Shown: piece by piece, positions 16,523-25,472 of the stretch | How the letters are laid out: each line of letters opens with the position of its first letter | Position numbering within the stretch: position 1 is the stretch's first letter | From: Pseudomonadales bacterium | Lineage (GTDB): Bacteria > Pseudomonadota > Gammaproteobacteria > Pseudomonadales > Azotimanducaceae | Reading direction: 5' to 3' | Assembly: GCA_028285415.1 (NCBI GenBank) | Contig: JANQPF010000010.1 | Location: 186,001-250,000, forward strand | DNA length: 64,000 nt | Program-made: the position numbers and the translations under genes | Notes under the pieces: generated by a model | Seen by the model: the letters and a program-made list of their open reading frames with translations, nothing else | The model's database searches: none | Told to the model about the DNA's origin: nothing

Positions 16523-17290
16523 ATGGCCCTGGAAGTTCATCAGTTCCCATGCCTGAACGACAACTATGGTTATCTCATTCACGAACCGGTCACCGGACAG
16601 ACGGCAACCATCGACACGCCGGAGGTCGAGCCCATCAACGCGGCCCTCGCGCAGAAAGGCTGGCGTCTGACGCACATACTGAATACGCACCATCACTTTG
16701 ACCACGCCGGTGGCAACGAGGCACTCAAGAAGGAGTGGGGCTGCACGGTCGTCGGGGCGGCGAACGACGCTGCGCGCATTCCCGGAATTGACGAGCGGGT
16801 GAGCGATGGCGAAATCCTTGCGTTCGGCAACACCGAAGCGCGGGTGTTCGAGGTGCCGGGACATACAACCGGGCATATTGCGTTCTACTTCGCCGACGAG
16901 GGTATGGCGTTTGTCGGGGACACCATGTTTGCGCTCGGCTGCGGGCGGCTTTTTGAGGGCACCCCCCAGCAGATGTGGGACAGTCTGGAGAAACTGATGG
17001 CGCTGCCTGACGAAACGGTCGTGTATTGCGCGCACGAATACACCCAGGCGAACGCCGCTTTCGCTCTATCCGTTGAGCCGGACAATGCGGCGCTCGTCGA
17101 GCGGGCAAAAGAGATTGACGAGAAGCGAAGCCGGGGTGAGCCGACAGTGCCGACGACTATTGGACTCGAGCGGGCCACCAATCCGTTTGTGCGCGCGGGT
17201 AGCGAAGACCTGCAGCGCACTGTCGACATGCTCGGGGCCAACCTGGTTGACGTATTTGCCGAAACGCGCCGCCGCAAAGACAATTTCTGA
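16523..17290 (+). CDS. gloB: Hydroxyacylglutathione hydrolase (glyoxalase II)
   Basis: 255 residues from the ATG at 16523, with AAAGGAG upstream; a longer reading would cross the palindrome. It has the metallo-beta-lactamase signature THHHFDH at 55-61, the metal-binding GHTTGHI and GDTMFALGCGRLFEG, and AHEYT near residue 171. The C-terminal HAGH domain is present. It hydrolyses S-lactoylglutathione to D-lactate and glutathione, the second step of methylglyoxal detoxification. The two glutathione transferases elsewhere in the window fit a glutathione-using host. Confidence 0.94.
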   Translation: MALEVHQFPCLNDNYGYLIHEPVTGQTATIDTPEVEPINAALAQKGWRLTHILNTHHHFDHAGGNEALKKEWGCTVVGAANDAARIPGIDERVSDGEILAFGNTEARVFEVPGHTTGHIAFYFADEGMAFVGDTMFALGCGRLFEGTPQQMWDSLEKLMALPDETVVYCAHEYTQANAAFALSVEPDNAALVERAKEIDEKRSRGEPTVPTTIGLERATNPFVRAGSEDLQRTVDMLGANLVDVFAETRRRKDNF

Positions 17291-17303
17291 CGCTTAGCTC
17301 GAA

Positions 17304-18197
17304 GTGGCCGAGATCGAACAGCCGCGCGGCGTCCGCCGCGCCGGGGCCGCCTACGCCGTGGCGGCCTATACCTTCTGGGGGTTCGCCCCTGCCTACTTCG
17401 TCTGGATCAAGTTTGCCGCGCCGCTCGAGGTTGTTGCGCACCGTATCGTCTGGTCGCTGCCCCTGCTGGCGCTCCTGATCACGGCGGCGCGCCAGTGGGG
17501 CGGCTTACGTCTGCTGTCGGCCGCAGATTATCTCCGTCTTTTTATATGCGCAGTTCTGTTGAGCGCGAACTGGTTGACGTTCGTATACGCGATTCACACG
17601 GAGCGAATTGTCGAAACTGCGCTCGGTTACTACATAAACCCGCTGGTCAGTATTGTGCTCGGCTGGCTCGTGCTCGGTGAAAGCATGCGCGTACTGCAGT
17701 GGCTGGCGGCAGGGGTCGCCGCGCTGGCAGTAAGTTTTGAGGTGCTGATGCTCGGAGAAGTTCCGTGGCTTGGTTTGTTGCTCGCGTTCTCTTTTGGTTT
17801 CTACGGACTTCTGCGTAAACAGCTTGGCGTTGCCTCCAGTCTGGGGCTTGGCGTCGAAACCGTGATGCTGGCGCCGGTGGCTCTGGCCTTCATTGTCTTC
17901 TGGGAAACCCGCGCGGGCAGCGGGGGACATGATGTGCCGGACTATCTGCTGCTGGCCCTCGGTGGTGTCGTCACCATCACACCGCTCCTCTGGTTCGCGG
18001 CAGCCGCGGTCCGTCTGCCGCTGACCGTGCTCGGCTTCTTTCAATACATTGCGCCGTCGCTGTCGCTGCTTCTGGCGGTGGTTGTGTATGGTGAGCCGGT
18101 AGCGTTCAGTCGCTGGGTGTGCTTCGGATTGATCTGGCTGGCACTCGCCATCTTCACGATGGAAAGCGTTGTTCACAGCCGACGGGCGCGGGCCTGA
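17304..18197 (+). CDS. rarD: RarD-type EamA transporter
   Basis: 297 residues from a GTG at 17304, 13 nt after gloB. Ten predicted helices begin AAYAVAAYTFWGFAPAYFVW, and the RarD features HRIVWSLPLLALL, LGYYINPLVSIVLGWLVLGE and the late QYIAPSLSLLLAVVVYGE are present. RarD proteins are inner-membrane DMT exporters linked by name to chloramphenicol resistance, but their natural substrate is not established. Confidence 0.9.
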   Translation: MAEIEQPRGVRRAGAAYAVAAYTFWGFAPAYFVWIKFAAPLEVVAHRIVWSLPLLALLITAARQWGGLRLLSAADYLRLFICAVLLSANWLTFVYAIHTERIVETALGYYINPLVSIVLGWLVLGESMRVLQWLAAGVAALAVSFEVLMLGEVPWLGLLLAFSFGFYGLLRKQLGVASSLGLGVETVMLAPVALAFIVFWETRAGSGGHDVPDYLLLALGGVVTITPLLWFAAAAVRLPLTVLGFFQYIAPSLSLLLAVVVYGEPVAFSRWVCFGLIWLALAIFTMESVVHSRRARA

Positions 18198-18200
18198 ACG

Positions 18201-18887
18201 TTATGACGCCTCCGCGGCGACCTCGTCGGCGGCCATCATCGCACGCTGCAGCGAGCCGAGTGGGCGGATCCACGGTGCGTGTAGATTGAACGGCGGCGGT
18301 AGATCCGTGACCGCCTCTTCCGCAATGGCGCGGGTTTCATAAATACCGAGCAGAAGAATGTAGAAGAGCTGCTCGCCGTTCCAGATGCGCGCGGCTGACA
18401 TACCCCGCATCTTGTGACGTGCAACGTATTCCTCGAGCGCTTCGGGACTCGACAGCGCCACCAGCTGGACGGCCCAGAAATCTTGGGGGAGGTCGAGAAT
18501 CGACACCGGTCTGTCGGGCTTGTAGGACAGCCTGACATGTTTCGGTATGTCCGCGTCGCCTTCCCGGGGAAGTTCGTCGGGTACCAGCGCGGGCGTTTCC
18601 ACAGGCGTTTCTGTGGATGGTTCAACGGGTGCCGAGACGACAGGTTCCGGTCGCTCCGGGAGGGGCGGCGGGGGCGGCTCAGGCTGCGGCGGTTTACGCG
18701 TTGGCTGCGGATTTTCGGCCAGCGCTTCACTTTGCACGCACTCCCATCGTTCTGCGTCTGCGCCCGTCTGGCAGAACCAGGGTTCGCCCGCAGAAGGCGC
18801 TGCGTCATTGCTATCTGGTGTGCTCGTTGCGCTGCTCGAGCAGCCCGCCACGGCTGCCAACAGGACGCTGAAAACGGCGATTCGCAT
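18201..18887 (-). CDS. SPOR-domain lipoprotein
   Basis: 228 residues. The lipoprotein signal is MRIAVFSVLLAAVAGC (Cys16), followed by a short Cys/Trp-containing segment (EPWFCQTGADAERWECV) and a Pro/Glu-rich linker at about 59-100. The C-terminal SPOR-like domain begins QDFWAVQLVALSSPEALEEY and includes LFYILLLGIYETRAIAEEAV. SPOR domains bind denuded septal peptidoglycan, so a role at division sites is likely. It converges on rarD with three bases between stops. Confidence 0.85.
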   Translation of the reverse strand: MRIAVFSVLLAAVAGCSSSATSTPDSNDAAPSAGEPWFCQTGADAERWECVQSEALAENPQPTRKPPQPEPPPPPLPERPEPVVSAPVEPSTETPVETPALVPDELPREGDADIPKHVRLSYKPDRPVSILDLPQDFWAVQLVALSSPEALEEYVARHKMRGMSAARIWNGEQLFYILLLGIYETRAIAEEAVTDLPPPFNLHAPWIRPLGSLQRAMMAADEVAAEAS

Positions 18888-19063
18888 GGGGCCGGTACTT
18901 TGCCTGAAAGGTCATGAAAGTGTAAAGCTGCCCCCTGACAATGCCTTGCGTACGACAGGGAAATAACATATTTTCCGCCACGCGTTCACAAAGCCCACAT
19001 CTCATCGGGGTTTGGGAAGGACGCGGCAGTATCCGTTCAAGTGGTAACTAACAAAGGGCGCCA
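18888..19063. promoter_or_regulatory. Divergent promoter region of the SPOR lipoprotein and HNH nuclease
   Basis: 176 nt between divergent genes. It is locally AT-rich around 18958-18975 (gggaaataacatattttccg), which reads as promoter-like, with AACAAAGGGCG close to the HNH start as a weak ribosome site. I see no repeat or known operator. Confidence 0.35.
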
Positions 19064-19654
19064 ATGATCGCGACACTCTCAGAATTTGACCGTGTACCAC
19101 GTATCCTGCGCCTGAATCTCGCAGGACAGCCGGTTGACTGGGTCAGCTGGCAGGACGCGGTGTGTCTCTACGCAAGAGAAATTGTCGTGTGGACTATCGG
19201 CGATCCGGTGCTGCGGATACGTGGTGGCCATTGCCGCGCCGACAGCTCTACCAGCCTGGTCGACATTCACAGCATCATCGCCTGCGACGGACGCGTGTAT
19301 GCCAAAGATCAGAGCATCCCGCCGCTGACGAATCATGCCCTCTTCGGGCGTGATCGCAATACCTGCCTCTATTGCGGTAAGCACTTTGCTGATGGCGAGT
19401 TGACCAGAGATCACGTGGTACCGGTATCCCGCGGCGGTAAAGACGTCTGGGACAACGTGGTTGCGGCATGCAAGCGGTGCAATCATTTCAAAGGCAGTCG
19501 GCTGCTCGAAGATTGCAGCATGGAACTGCTTGCGCTGCCTTACGTGCCGAACTTTGCAGAGTATCTGGCGCTCATCAACTCAGGGCGGATCCTCGGCGAT
19601 CAGATGGACTTCCTGCGCAAAAGCTTCGGCGCACACAGTCGCCTCTTACACTGA
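19064..19654 (+). CDS. HNH endonuclease family protein
   Basis: 196 residues. The C-terminal half is a zinc-finger HNH domain: CLYC at 101-104, RDHVVPVSRGG with His117, Asn131 in DNVVAACKRCN, and CKRCNHFKGSRL with the second Cys pair at 136/139. The first 90 residues resemble the beta-rich N-domain of stand-alone chromosomal HNH proteins. It would nick or cut DNA with a divalent metal. No methylase, toxin or phage gene is adjacent, so it is not obviously a restriction or homing enzyme. Confidence 0.88.
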   Translation: MIATLSEFDRVPRILRLNLAGQPVDWVSWQDAVCLYAREIVVWTIGDPVLRIRGGHCRADSSTSLVDIHSIIACDGRVYAKDQSIPPLTNHALFGRDRNTCLYCGKHFADGELTRDHVVPVSRGGKDVWDNVVAACKRCNHFKGSRLLEDCSMELLALPYVPNFAEYLALINSGRILGDQMDFLRKSFGAHSRLLH

Positions 19655-19661
19655 ATCAGCT

Positions 19662-21095
19662 TCAGCTTTCGTATTCTACCGCCGCGGCGGCGAGCACCTC
19701 AGCGACGCAGCTCGTTAAACGGCGCGCCGTGTCGATGTGCAGAAATTCGTTCGGGCCATGGGCGTTGGACTTTGGACCAAGCACGCCGGTCACAAAAAAT
19801 TGTGTCTCCGGATAGGCATCACCCAACATTTTCATGAACGGAATGGTGCCGCCAATACCCGCGTGCATGACCGGTTTGCCGAAGTAGTCGTTCGAGGCAC
19901 GGGCCAGCGCGTCTGCCAGCCATGACTCCTCCTCAGGGGCCGACCACCCGGTTTGCGGTGACTCCAGCTCAAACTCGACCCGCGCGCCGTGCGGCGGATC
20001 GTCTTCGAGGGTTTCTTTGATCGATCTGGCCGCCTCTTCGGCGATGATGTCCGGTGGCAGCCGGAACACCAGCTTGACCGCGGTTCCCGGTCGCAGCGTA
20101 TTGCCGGCGTTTGCAATTGCAGGTGCGCCATCAACGCCAACGGTGGCAAGGCTCGGGTGCCAGGTGTTGCGCAATACGAGGTCGGGCAGGTCCGGATCTT
20201 CGGGATGGGCACCGTCAACCCAGGGAAAGCGGTCGATGATGCCCTCGCCGAGCACGTCGGCGACCTCCTGTGCGGCCAGTCGAATGTGGCGCGGAATGTC
20301 ACCGTACAAGCTGTGGTGCAGGTCGCCGGTGGCGCTATTCTCCACGCGTTCGAGCAGCCGTCTCACGATCCGGAATGACGACGGTACAATCCCGCCGGCG
20401 GCGCCGCTGTGCTGGCCCTCGCTCAAGATCTCCACCTTGAGCACGCCGGGCAGCATCCCGCGCAGCGAAGTGGTCACCCAGAGCTGCTCGTAGTTGCCAC
20501 ACTCGGCGTCGAGGCAGATGACAAGTCTCGTGTTGCCGATGCGTTCCCGCAGGTGTTCTACGTAAACCGGCAGGTCAAAGCTGCCGCTTTCCTCACAGCC
20601 TTCGATCAGAATGACGCAGCGCGGATGTGGGATGCCCTGCTGCTGGAGTGCTTCGATTGCCGTCAGGCTGCCGAAGAGCGCGTAGCCGTCGTCCGCACCG
20701 CCCCGGCCGTACAGCTTGCCATCGCGCTCGACGGGTATCCACGGTCCAAGGCCGTCTTCCCAGCCGTCGAATTCGGGCTGCTTGTCATAGTGGCCGTAGA
20801 GGAGCACCGTCGGTGCGTCTGGGTCGTCCGTGCCGCTGGTGGCGGCAACTTCGGCGAAGAGGACGGGCGTGCGCCCCGGCAGCGTGACAATCTCCTGGCT
20901 GAAACCTTTGAGCGGACTTGCCGCTGCCCACTCACTCAAGAGCTCCACGGCCATCTGCATGTGGCCAGCCGTTTCCCAATCCGGATCGAACGCGGGTGAT
21001 TTGTTGGGGATGCGGATGTAGTCCTTCAGCGCCGGTACGATGCTTTCCGACCAGCGCTGGTCGACATACGCCTGGATCTCGTTTGCTTCAGGCAT
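19662..21095 (-). CDS. M20 family metallopeptidase (dipeptidase-like)
   Basis: A 477-residue di-zinc peptidase. Metal and catalytic motifs by family are VLLYGHYDKQPE (His and Asp), GRGGADDGYALFG (bridging Asp), EGCEESGS (catalytic/ligand Glu pair), LDAECGNY and a C-terminal FLHIDTAR. The lid/dimerisation domain contains SLRGMLPGVLKVEI. It cleaves di- or small peptides in the cytosol. Its ATG shares one base with the stop of the next gene upstream, placing it last in a run of cysS and the flavoprotein-like gene. Confidence 0.91.
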   Translation of the reverse strand: MPEANEIQAYVDQRWSESIVPALKDYIRIPNKSPAFDPDWETAGHMQMAVELLSEWAAASPLKGFSQEIVTLPGRTPVLFAEVAATSGTDDPDAPTVLLYGHYDKQPEFDGWEDGLGPWIPVERDGKLYGRGGADDGYALFGSLTAIEALQQQGIPHPRCVILIEGCEESGSFDLPVYVEHLRERIGNTRLVICLDAECGNYEQLWVTTSLRGMLPGVLKVEILSEGQHSGAAGGIVPSSFRIVRRLLERVENSATGDLHHSLYGDIPRHIRLAAQEVADVLGEGIIDRFPWVDGAHPEDPDLPDLVLRNTWHPSLATVGVDGAPAIANAGNTLRPGTAVKLVFRLPPDIIAEEAARSIKETLEDDPPHGARVEFELESPQTGWSAPEEESWLADALARASNDYFGKPVMHAGIGGTIPFMKMLGDAYPETQFFVTGVLGPKSNAHGPNEFLHIDTARRLTSCVAEVLAAAAVEYES

Positions 21096-22114
21096 CAGCG
21101 GAACCCTCTTATGCAGTCGTAGTTATACAACCAGTCAACGCGCTGCATGGCAATCTCCGGCAGAAAGCGCGCGGCCACCGCAATGTTTACGTTGCGCAGG
21201 GCACGTGCCCACGCGCCGGAACGGTCGTATAGCGCAACTGCGGCAGCAGCCTGCCGTGCTACCCGGTTGAGGCGTGCGCGACGGTAGCGCTCGTACTCGG
21301 CAAAACCGTCGGCGAAGTCCTCTTCGTAGTTCTCCAGCATGCGGCTCAAGACCCAGGCATCTTCGAGACCCAAGTGATTGGCCTCGCGTCGGTAGGGATG
21401 TCCCTCGAAGCAGGCCGCACCGGCGTAAGCGCAGGCACCCGCATACCAATGCTCACGCACCGTTGGCGCTTCGTTTGCGACAAAATGATGGACGGGCTCC
21501 GCAGCAACTGACGCCGGCGTCAGGCTCGCGTGCCAGGGGTAGCTGTCCGGAGTGGCGTCGCGAGGCAGGCTGAATATGACGTGCGACAGGCTTCTGGTGC
21601 TGAACTGCCACGCGTGAGCCCCCGTGCCCAACCAGGTTACGTTGGCGTGCGCTGGCTGATCATGCTCTATACTCGCATGCCAGAGGGTATGCGTTGTCTC
21701 GCGGTCGGTTGGGGTCGGCGCCGTTTCCACGCTGACGGTTACCTGGCCGTGAGTCTGGGCCGGCAGCGCGCCAGGATCGAGCACCTCGTGCAATGAATTG
21801 TTGTCGATGTTGATGTGCGGCGCGCTGTAGCGATCGTGAATGAACCGACCGAGCGGCAGCTCCGCGAGGAGGAAACCGGACGTTGCGATTCGTACCTGTT
21901 CTCGATCTGGGACGTGCCCATGCTCGAGCAGGGCTTCACCGCGTCCGAGCGCGTTGACGACCCGCGTGAGATTGGCTGCGAGCGTTGCGGCGGGCGGCTG
22001 GTACTCTGGCTCGTCCCGGCCGCTCCAGCTCAGGTCGTTGAACCCGGCAACGCGGCAGGCCAGCAGCGTCGCGCGTGCGGTGATGCCGCCACCCGCCACG
22101 TTGATGGCGTACAT
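21095..22114 (-). CDS. Flavin monooxygenase-like protein with eroded FAD motifs
   Basis: A 339-residue protein shaped like class A FAD monooxygenases (UbiH/salicylate hydroxylase group). The C-terminal half is recognisable: REANHLGLEDAWVLSRMLE (243-261), EYERYRRARLNRVARQA (273-289) and a closing LRNVNIA...VDWLYNYD (307-333). But the dinucleotide loop reads VAGGGITA (6-13) rather than GxGxxG, and the GD motif that holds the flavin ribityl is replaced by AGACAYAG (225-232). It may not bind FAD normally. One-base stop/start overlaps couple it to cysS upstream and the M20 peptidase downstream. Function unknown. Confidence 0.75.
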   Translation of the reverse strand: MYAINVAGGGITARATLLACRVAGFNDLSWSGRDEPEYQPPAATLAANLTRVVNALGRGEALLEHGHVPDREQVRIATSGFLLAELPLGRFIHDRYSAPHINIDNNSLHEVLDPGALPAQTHGQVTVSVETAPTPTDRETTHTLWHASIEHDQPAHANVTWLGTGAHAWQFSTRSLSHVIFSLPRDATPDSYPWHASLTPASVAAEPVHHFVANEAPTVREHWYAGACAYAGAACFEGHPYRREANHLGLEDAWVLSRMLENYEEDFADGFAEYERYRRARLNRVARQAAAAVALYDRSGAWARALRNVNIAVAARFLPEIAMQRVDWLYNYDCIRGFR

Positions 22115-23511
22115 CAGGCGCGGCGCCAGCGGGTGCCGTCGCGCGTGTCCTCGAGCTCAATACCGGCAGCGGTAAGCTGGTCGCGAATCTCGTCTGCCCG
22201 GGCGAAGTTTCCATTCGTACGCGCTTCGTTGCGCTCGTTGATCAATGCGTCGATTTCGTCGTTTCCGAGCGCATTAGAACCGCCGGTGGTGAAGTGCGCC
22301 TCCGCGTTTTCGTTCAACAAGCCCAGGAGCCAGCCGCCAGCCAGGAGCGCGCGCCGCGCGTCCTCGCGCTCGGCGTCGCTGACGGCCTTCTGCAGCGTGG
22401 CCGCGAGCTCGTGCATCGCCGCCAGAGCCAGCGGCGTGTTCAGATCGTCGCAGAGCGCCTCCACGACAGACGGTGGGAACGCGTCGAGGGTCGCCTGTGA
22501 GAAGTCCGCCGCCGTTTCGTCTCCGGGATGGTCGCGTAATGCCTGATATAGAGTGTCGAGGCTCGCTTCCGCCTCGCCGATGAGATCCTCCGACCAGGCC
22601 AGTTGCGAACGGTACTGGCCGCGCAGCAGCGCGTAACGGAGCGCTTCGCCGGAATGGTGTTCAGCCAGCTCATGAATTGTGAGCACGTTGCCGACTGACT
22701 TGGACATCTTCTCCGCGCCCATGGTCAGCATGCCGTTGTGCAGCCAGTAGCGAACGTACTCCGGCGTCTGGTTTGCGCAACGGCTCTGCGCCGCTTCGTT
22801 CTCGTGGTGTGGAAAAGTCAGATCTGAGCCGCCGCCATGGATGTCGATGCTGCGACCGAGATGCTTGCGGATCATGGCGGAGCACTCGATGTGCCAGCCC
22901 GGTCGGCCGACACCCCAGGGGCTTTCCCAGCCGGGCTGCTCCGGCGTGGACGGCTTCCAGAGCACAAAGTCTTTGGGATCCTTTTTGTAAGGTGCCACTT
23001 CAACGCGGGCGCCGTCGAGCATGTCCTCGAGACTGCGCCGGGAGAGACTGCCGTATTCCGGGTCGGACGGCACGTTGAACAGCACATGTCCCTCGTTGGC
23101 GTACGCGTGCCCGGTTTCGATCAGCTCGTCGATCATGGTGATGATCTCGGCGATGTGATGCGTTGCCCGAGGCGTTACGTCCGGCTTGATGACGCCAAGC
23201 GTCAACATGTCGTTCTCGTAGGCTTCCGTGAAGCGGTCGGCAAGCGCCTGAATCGGTTCCCCGTTCTCGAGGGCCGCAGCGTTGATCTTATCGTCGATAT
23301 CGGTGACGTTGCGCGCGTAGTGCACCTCCGGGTATATGAGGCGCAGCAGCCGTGTAAGCACGTCGAAAACGACGGCGGGGCGACCGTTGCCGATGTGGAC
23401 GTAGTTGTACACCGTCGGTCCACACACGTAGACCGTTACCCGGTTGGGGTCCAACGGCGTGAACAGCTCCTTGCGTCCACTCAGCGTGTTATGGAAGTAC
23501 AGCTCCGGCAT
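22114..23511 (-). CDS. cysS: Cysteinyl-tRNA synthetase
   Basis: 465 residues from the ATG at 23511 ([20 protein letters not shown]), the standard CysRS opening. It is a class I synthetase with HIGN in [16 protein letters not shown] and KMSKS in [11 protein letters not shown]. Zinc ligands are Cys30, Cys in GWHIECSAM and the His/Glu of HHENEAAQS. The DALR-type C-domain is present. It charges tRNA-Cys. The stop overlaps the downstream flavoprotein-like ATG by one base. Confidence 0.97.
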   Translation of the reverse strand: MPELYFHNTLSGRKELFTPLDPNRVTVYVCGPTVYNYVHIGNGRPAVVFDVLTRLLRLIYPEVHYARNVTDIDDKINAAALENGEPIQALADRFTEAYENDMLTLGVIKPDVTPRATHHIAEIITMIDELIETGHAYANEGHVLFNVPSDPEYGSLSRRSLEDMLDGARVEVAPYKKDPKDFVLWKPSTPEQPGWESPWGVGRPGWHIECSAMIRKHLGRSIDIHGGGSDLTFPHHENEAAQSRCANQTPEYVRYWLHNGMLTMGAEKMSKSVGNVLTIHELAEHHSGEALRYALLRGQYRSQLAWSEDLIGEAEASLDTLYQALRDHPGDETAADFSQATLDAFPPSVVEALCDDLNTPLALAAMHELAATLQKAVSDAEREDARRALLAGGWLLGLLNENAEAHFTTGGSNALGNDEIDALINERNEARTNGNFARADEIRDQLTAAGIELEDTRDGTRWRRA

Positions 23512-23639
23512 GGTGAGATCGGCTCGTGTCGGGGCGCGAAAGTATAGGGCAGGCGGCACGAGATGCCCACCGGCCGGGTGTCCTCACATGAACGTACCGA
23601 CTTTCTGGAGATTGCCGTTCAGGCGCTCGCGGCATCCTG
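23512..23639. promoter_or_regulatory. Gap between hisI and cysS
   Basis: 128 nt upstream of cysS and downstream of hisI, both on the minus strand. It probably holds the cysS promoter. I looked for a tRNA or T-box-like leader and saw neither a T-arm consensus nor a terminator hairpin. Confidence 0.3.
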
Positions 23640-24056
23640 TCACTGAGCTACCTCCGGCGTCTGGCTGACGACAACTTCGTCACCGTCCACGGCAAGATAG
23701 AAGCAGGTGGGTCTGTTGGTGTGGCACGCGGGTCCCTCCTGCTCGACCGTCAGCAGTAACGCGTCGCCGTCGCAGTCGAAATGCATCGCCTTGACGGTCT
23801 GAGTGTGTCCGGAGGTTTCACCCTTGCGCCAGTAGGTCTGGCGGCTGCGGGAGAAGTAGACTGCCTGACCCTCGGCGAGGGTGCGTTCGATCGCCGTGCG
23901 GTCCATGTAGCCAAGCATGAGTACCTCGCGGCTGGTTGCATCCTGGGCAATGGCGGCAATCAGGCCCTGCTCGTTGTAAGGCAGCACGTCGAGGAGATCG
24001 TCCAGGGCCATTCGGGTGCCCGTTGCCGCGTTCTCCAGTGTCTTAAGCAGTGCCAT
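23640..24056 (-). CDS. hisI: Phosphoribosyl-AMP cyclohydrolase
   Basis: 138 residues from the ATG at 24056 (GGAAAAGG upstream); an ATG at 24011 (MALDDLLDVLPYNEQGL) is a plausible shorter start. Core motifs are MLGYMDR, YFSRSRQTYWRKGETSGHTQ, the Mg-binding DCDGDALLL and the zinc-binding GPACHTNRPTCFY. It opens the purine ring of PR-AMP in histidine biosynthesis. It lacks a fused HisE domain, unlike the HisIE of enteric bacteria, and no other his gene is nearby. Its 5-prime end overlaps the upstream aminopeptidase by 14 nt. Confidence 0.95.
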   Translation of the reverse strand: MALLKTLENAATGTRMALDDLLDVLPYNEQGLIAAIAQDATSREVLMLGYMDRTAIERTLAEGQAVYFSRSRQTYWRKGETSGHTQTVKAMHFDCDGDALLLTVEQEGPACHTNRPTCFYLAVDGDEVVVSQTPEVAQ

Positions 24057-25431
24057 AAGCCTTTTCCAGGTAGTCGTATACCGCCCGCAGCGCCATGGCT
24101 TCGCCACCCTCGGGGCGCGCGGGCCGGTTACGGGTGTTGAATGCCATGATGTCGAAGTGCACCCAGCTCGTATCGGTGATGAAACGCTGCAGAAAAAGTG
24201 CCGCGGTCACGGCGCCGGCGTAAGGAGACGCGGCTGAGTTCACGACGTCTGCGACTTTCGAGTCGATCATGTGGTTGTAGTCGTCGTGCAGCGGCATGCG
24301 CCAGACCGCGTCGTCAGCATGTGCCGCTGATTCCGCGAGCGATGCTGCCAGCGCGTCGTCGTTGCAGAACATGGCGGCAATCTCCGCTCCCACTGCGGAG
24401 CGGGCTGAGCCGGTCAGCGTGGCATAGTCGAATATCACGTCGGGGTTGTCCTCGCAGGCGATGGAGAGTGCATCGCACAACAGGAGCCGGCCTTCGGCAT
24501 CGGTATTATCGATCTCGACCGTCAGCCCCTTGTGCGTGTGCAGAACATCACCGGGGCGAAAAGCGTTGCCACTGATGGCGTTCTCCGCCGCCGGTACCAG
24601 CAGACGCAGGCGTACCGGTAGCTGGCGGGCCATGATGAGGTAGGCTAGTCCAATGACCGTCGCCGCGCCGCCCATGTCTTTTTTCATCAGCCGCATGCCG
24701 GATGCCGGTTTGATGTCGAGACCGCCGCTGTCGAAAGTGACGCCTTTGCCGACGAGGGTGACCTTGGGGTGGTTTTCGTCACCCCATACCAGATCAATGA
24801 GACGTGGCGCGTCGTCAGCGGCGCGGCCAACCGCGTGAATGGCGCCGCAATTGAGATCCAGGAGCGCGTCTCCTTCAACGACGTTGCAGCTCGCGTCGAA
24901 CGTGTCGGCAAGCGCGAGCACTTCCGCTGCCAGGTGAGACGGCGCCATGTCCTGCGCCGCGGTGTTGATCAGATCGCGGGTCAGCGCAACTGCGAGCGTT
25001 GTGTTGACTATCTTGTCTGCGTCAGCGTCGGCCGGAATTACGAGTCTGGCGGGTGTCCGTTTAGCGTCTCGGTAGCGCAGGAACTGATATCCGCCGAGCC
25101 CCCAGCCGAGCAGCTGGAGATCGGAAACCGGGGTTGTCACCGCATAGTCACCTTCAGGCAGGCTCATCGGCAGCCCGCCGAGGCTGGCCAGGTTGTCCTC
25201 GCCGTCCCAACCGCACACGACCCGCGCGTCTGCGCCGTCTTCCAGCCAGGCGAACTGGCCTCGCCTGGCGTTGAATCCCTGCCGGTCGAGCCAGGTACGC
25301 TGTGCGTCGCTCAAGCCTTCGAGGTAAGTATCGAAGTCCTCTGTTTTTACCAACTCGATGGGGGTAGGGTTGTCTGACGCGGCAACGTAGCAGGTTGCGG
25401 CGATGTCATCAGGGTCCATAGGCTCGTTCAT
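24043..25431 (-). CDS. Leucyl aminopeptidase family protein (M17)
   Basis: A 462-residue di-metal aminopeptidase. The M17 signature NTDAEGRLLLCDAL is intact, with metal-site LVGKGVTFDSGGLDIKP and KKDMGGAATVIG upstream. The N-terminal domain is short and PepB-like. It removes N-terminal residues from peptides in the cytosol. It is the first gene of the minus run hisI/cysS/peptidase and is divergent from the gamma-glutamyltransferase gene across only about 40 nt. Confidence 0.93.
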   Translation of the reverse strand: MNEPMDPDDIAATCYVAASDNPTPIELVKTEDFDTYLEGLSDAQRTWLDRQGFNARRGQFAWLEDGADARVVCGWDGEDNLASLGGLPMSLPEGDYAVTTPVSDLQLLGWGLGGYQFLRYRDAKRTPARLVIPADADADKIVNTTLAVALTRDLINTAAQDMAPSHLAAEVLALADTFDASCNVVEGDALLDLNCGAIHAVGRAADDAPRLIDLVWGDENHPKVTLVGKGVTFDSGGLDIKPASGMRLMKKDMGGAATVIGLAYLIMARQLPVRLRLLVPAAENAISGNAFRPGDVLHTHKGLTVEIDNTDAEGRLLLCDALSIACEDNPDVIFDYATLTGSARSAVGAEIAAMFCNDDALAASLAESAAHADDAVWRMPLHDDYNHMIDSKVADVVNSAASPYAGAVTAALFLQRFITDTSWVHFDIMAFNTRNRPARPEGGEAMALRAVYDYLEKAYGTA

Positions 25432-25472
25432 TCGTTTTGTTGTTAAAAGATTTTCAAAGTCGAGGTAGTGTA

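Noticed and set aside
23512-23639. Possible tRNA or T-box leader before cysS
   Set aside because: No T-arm consensus, acceptor pairing or antiterminator structure could be found in the 128 nt.
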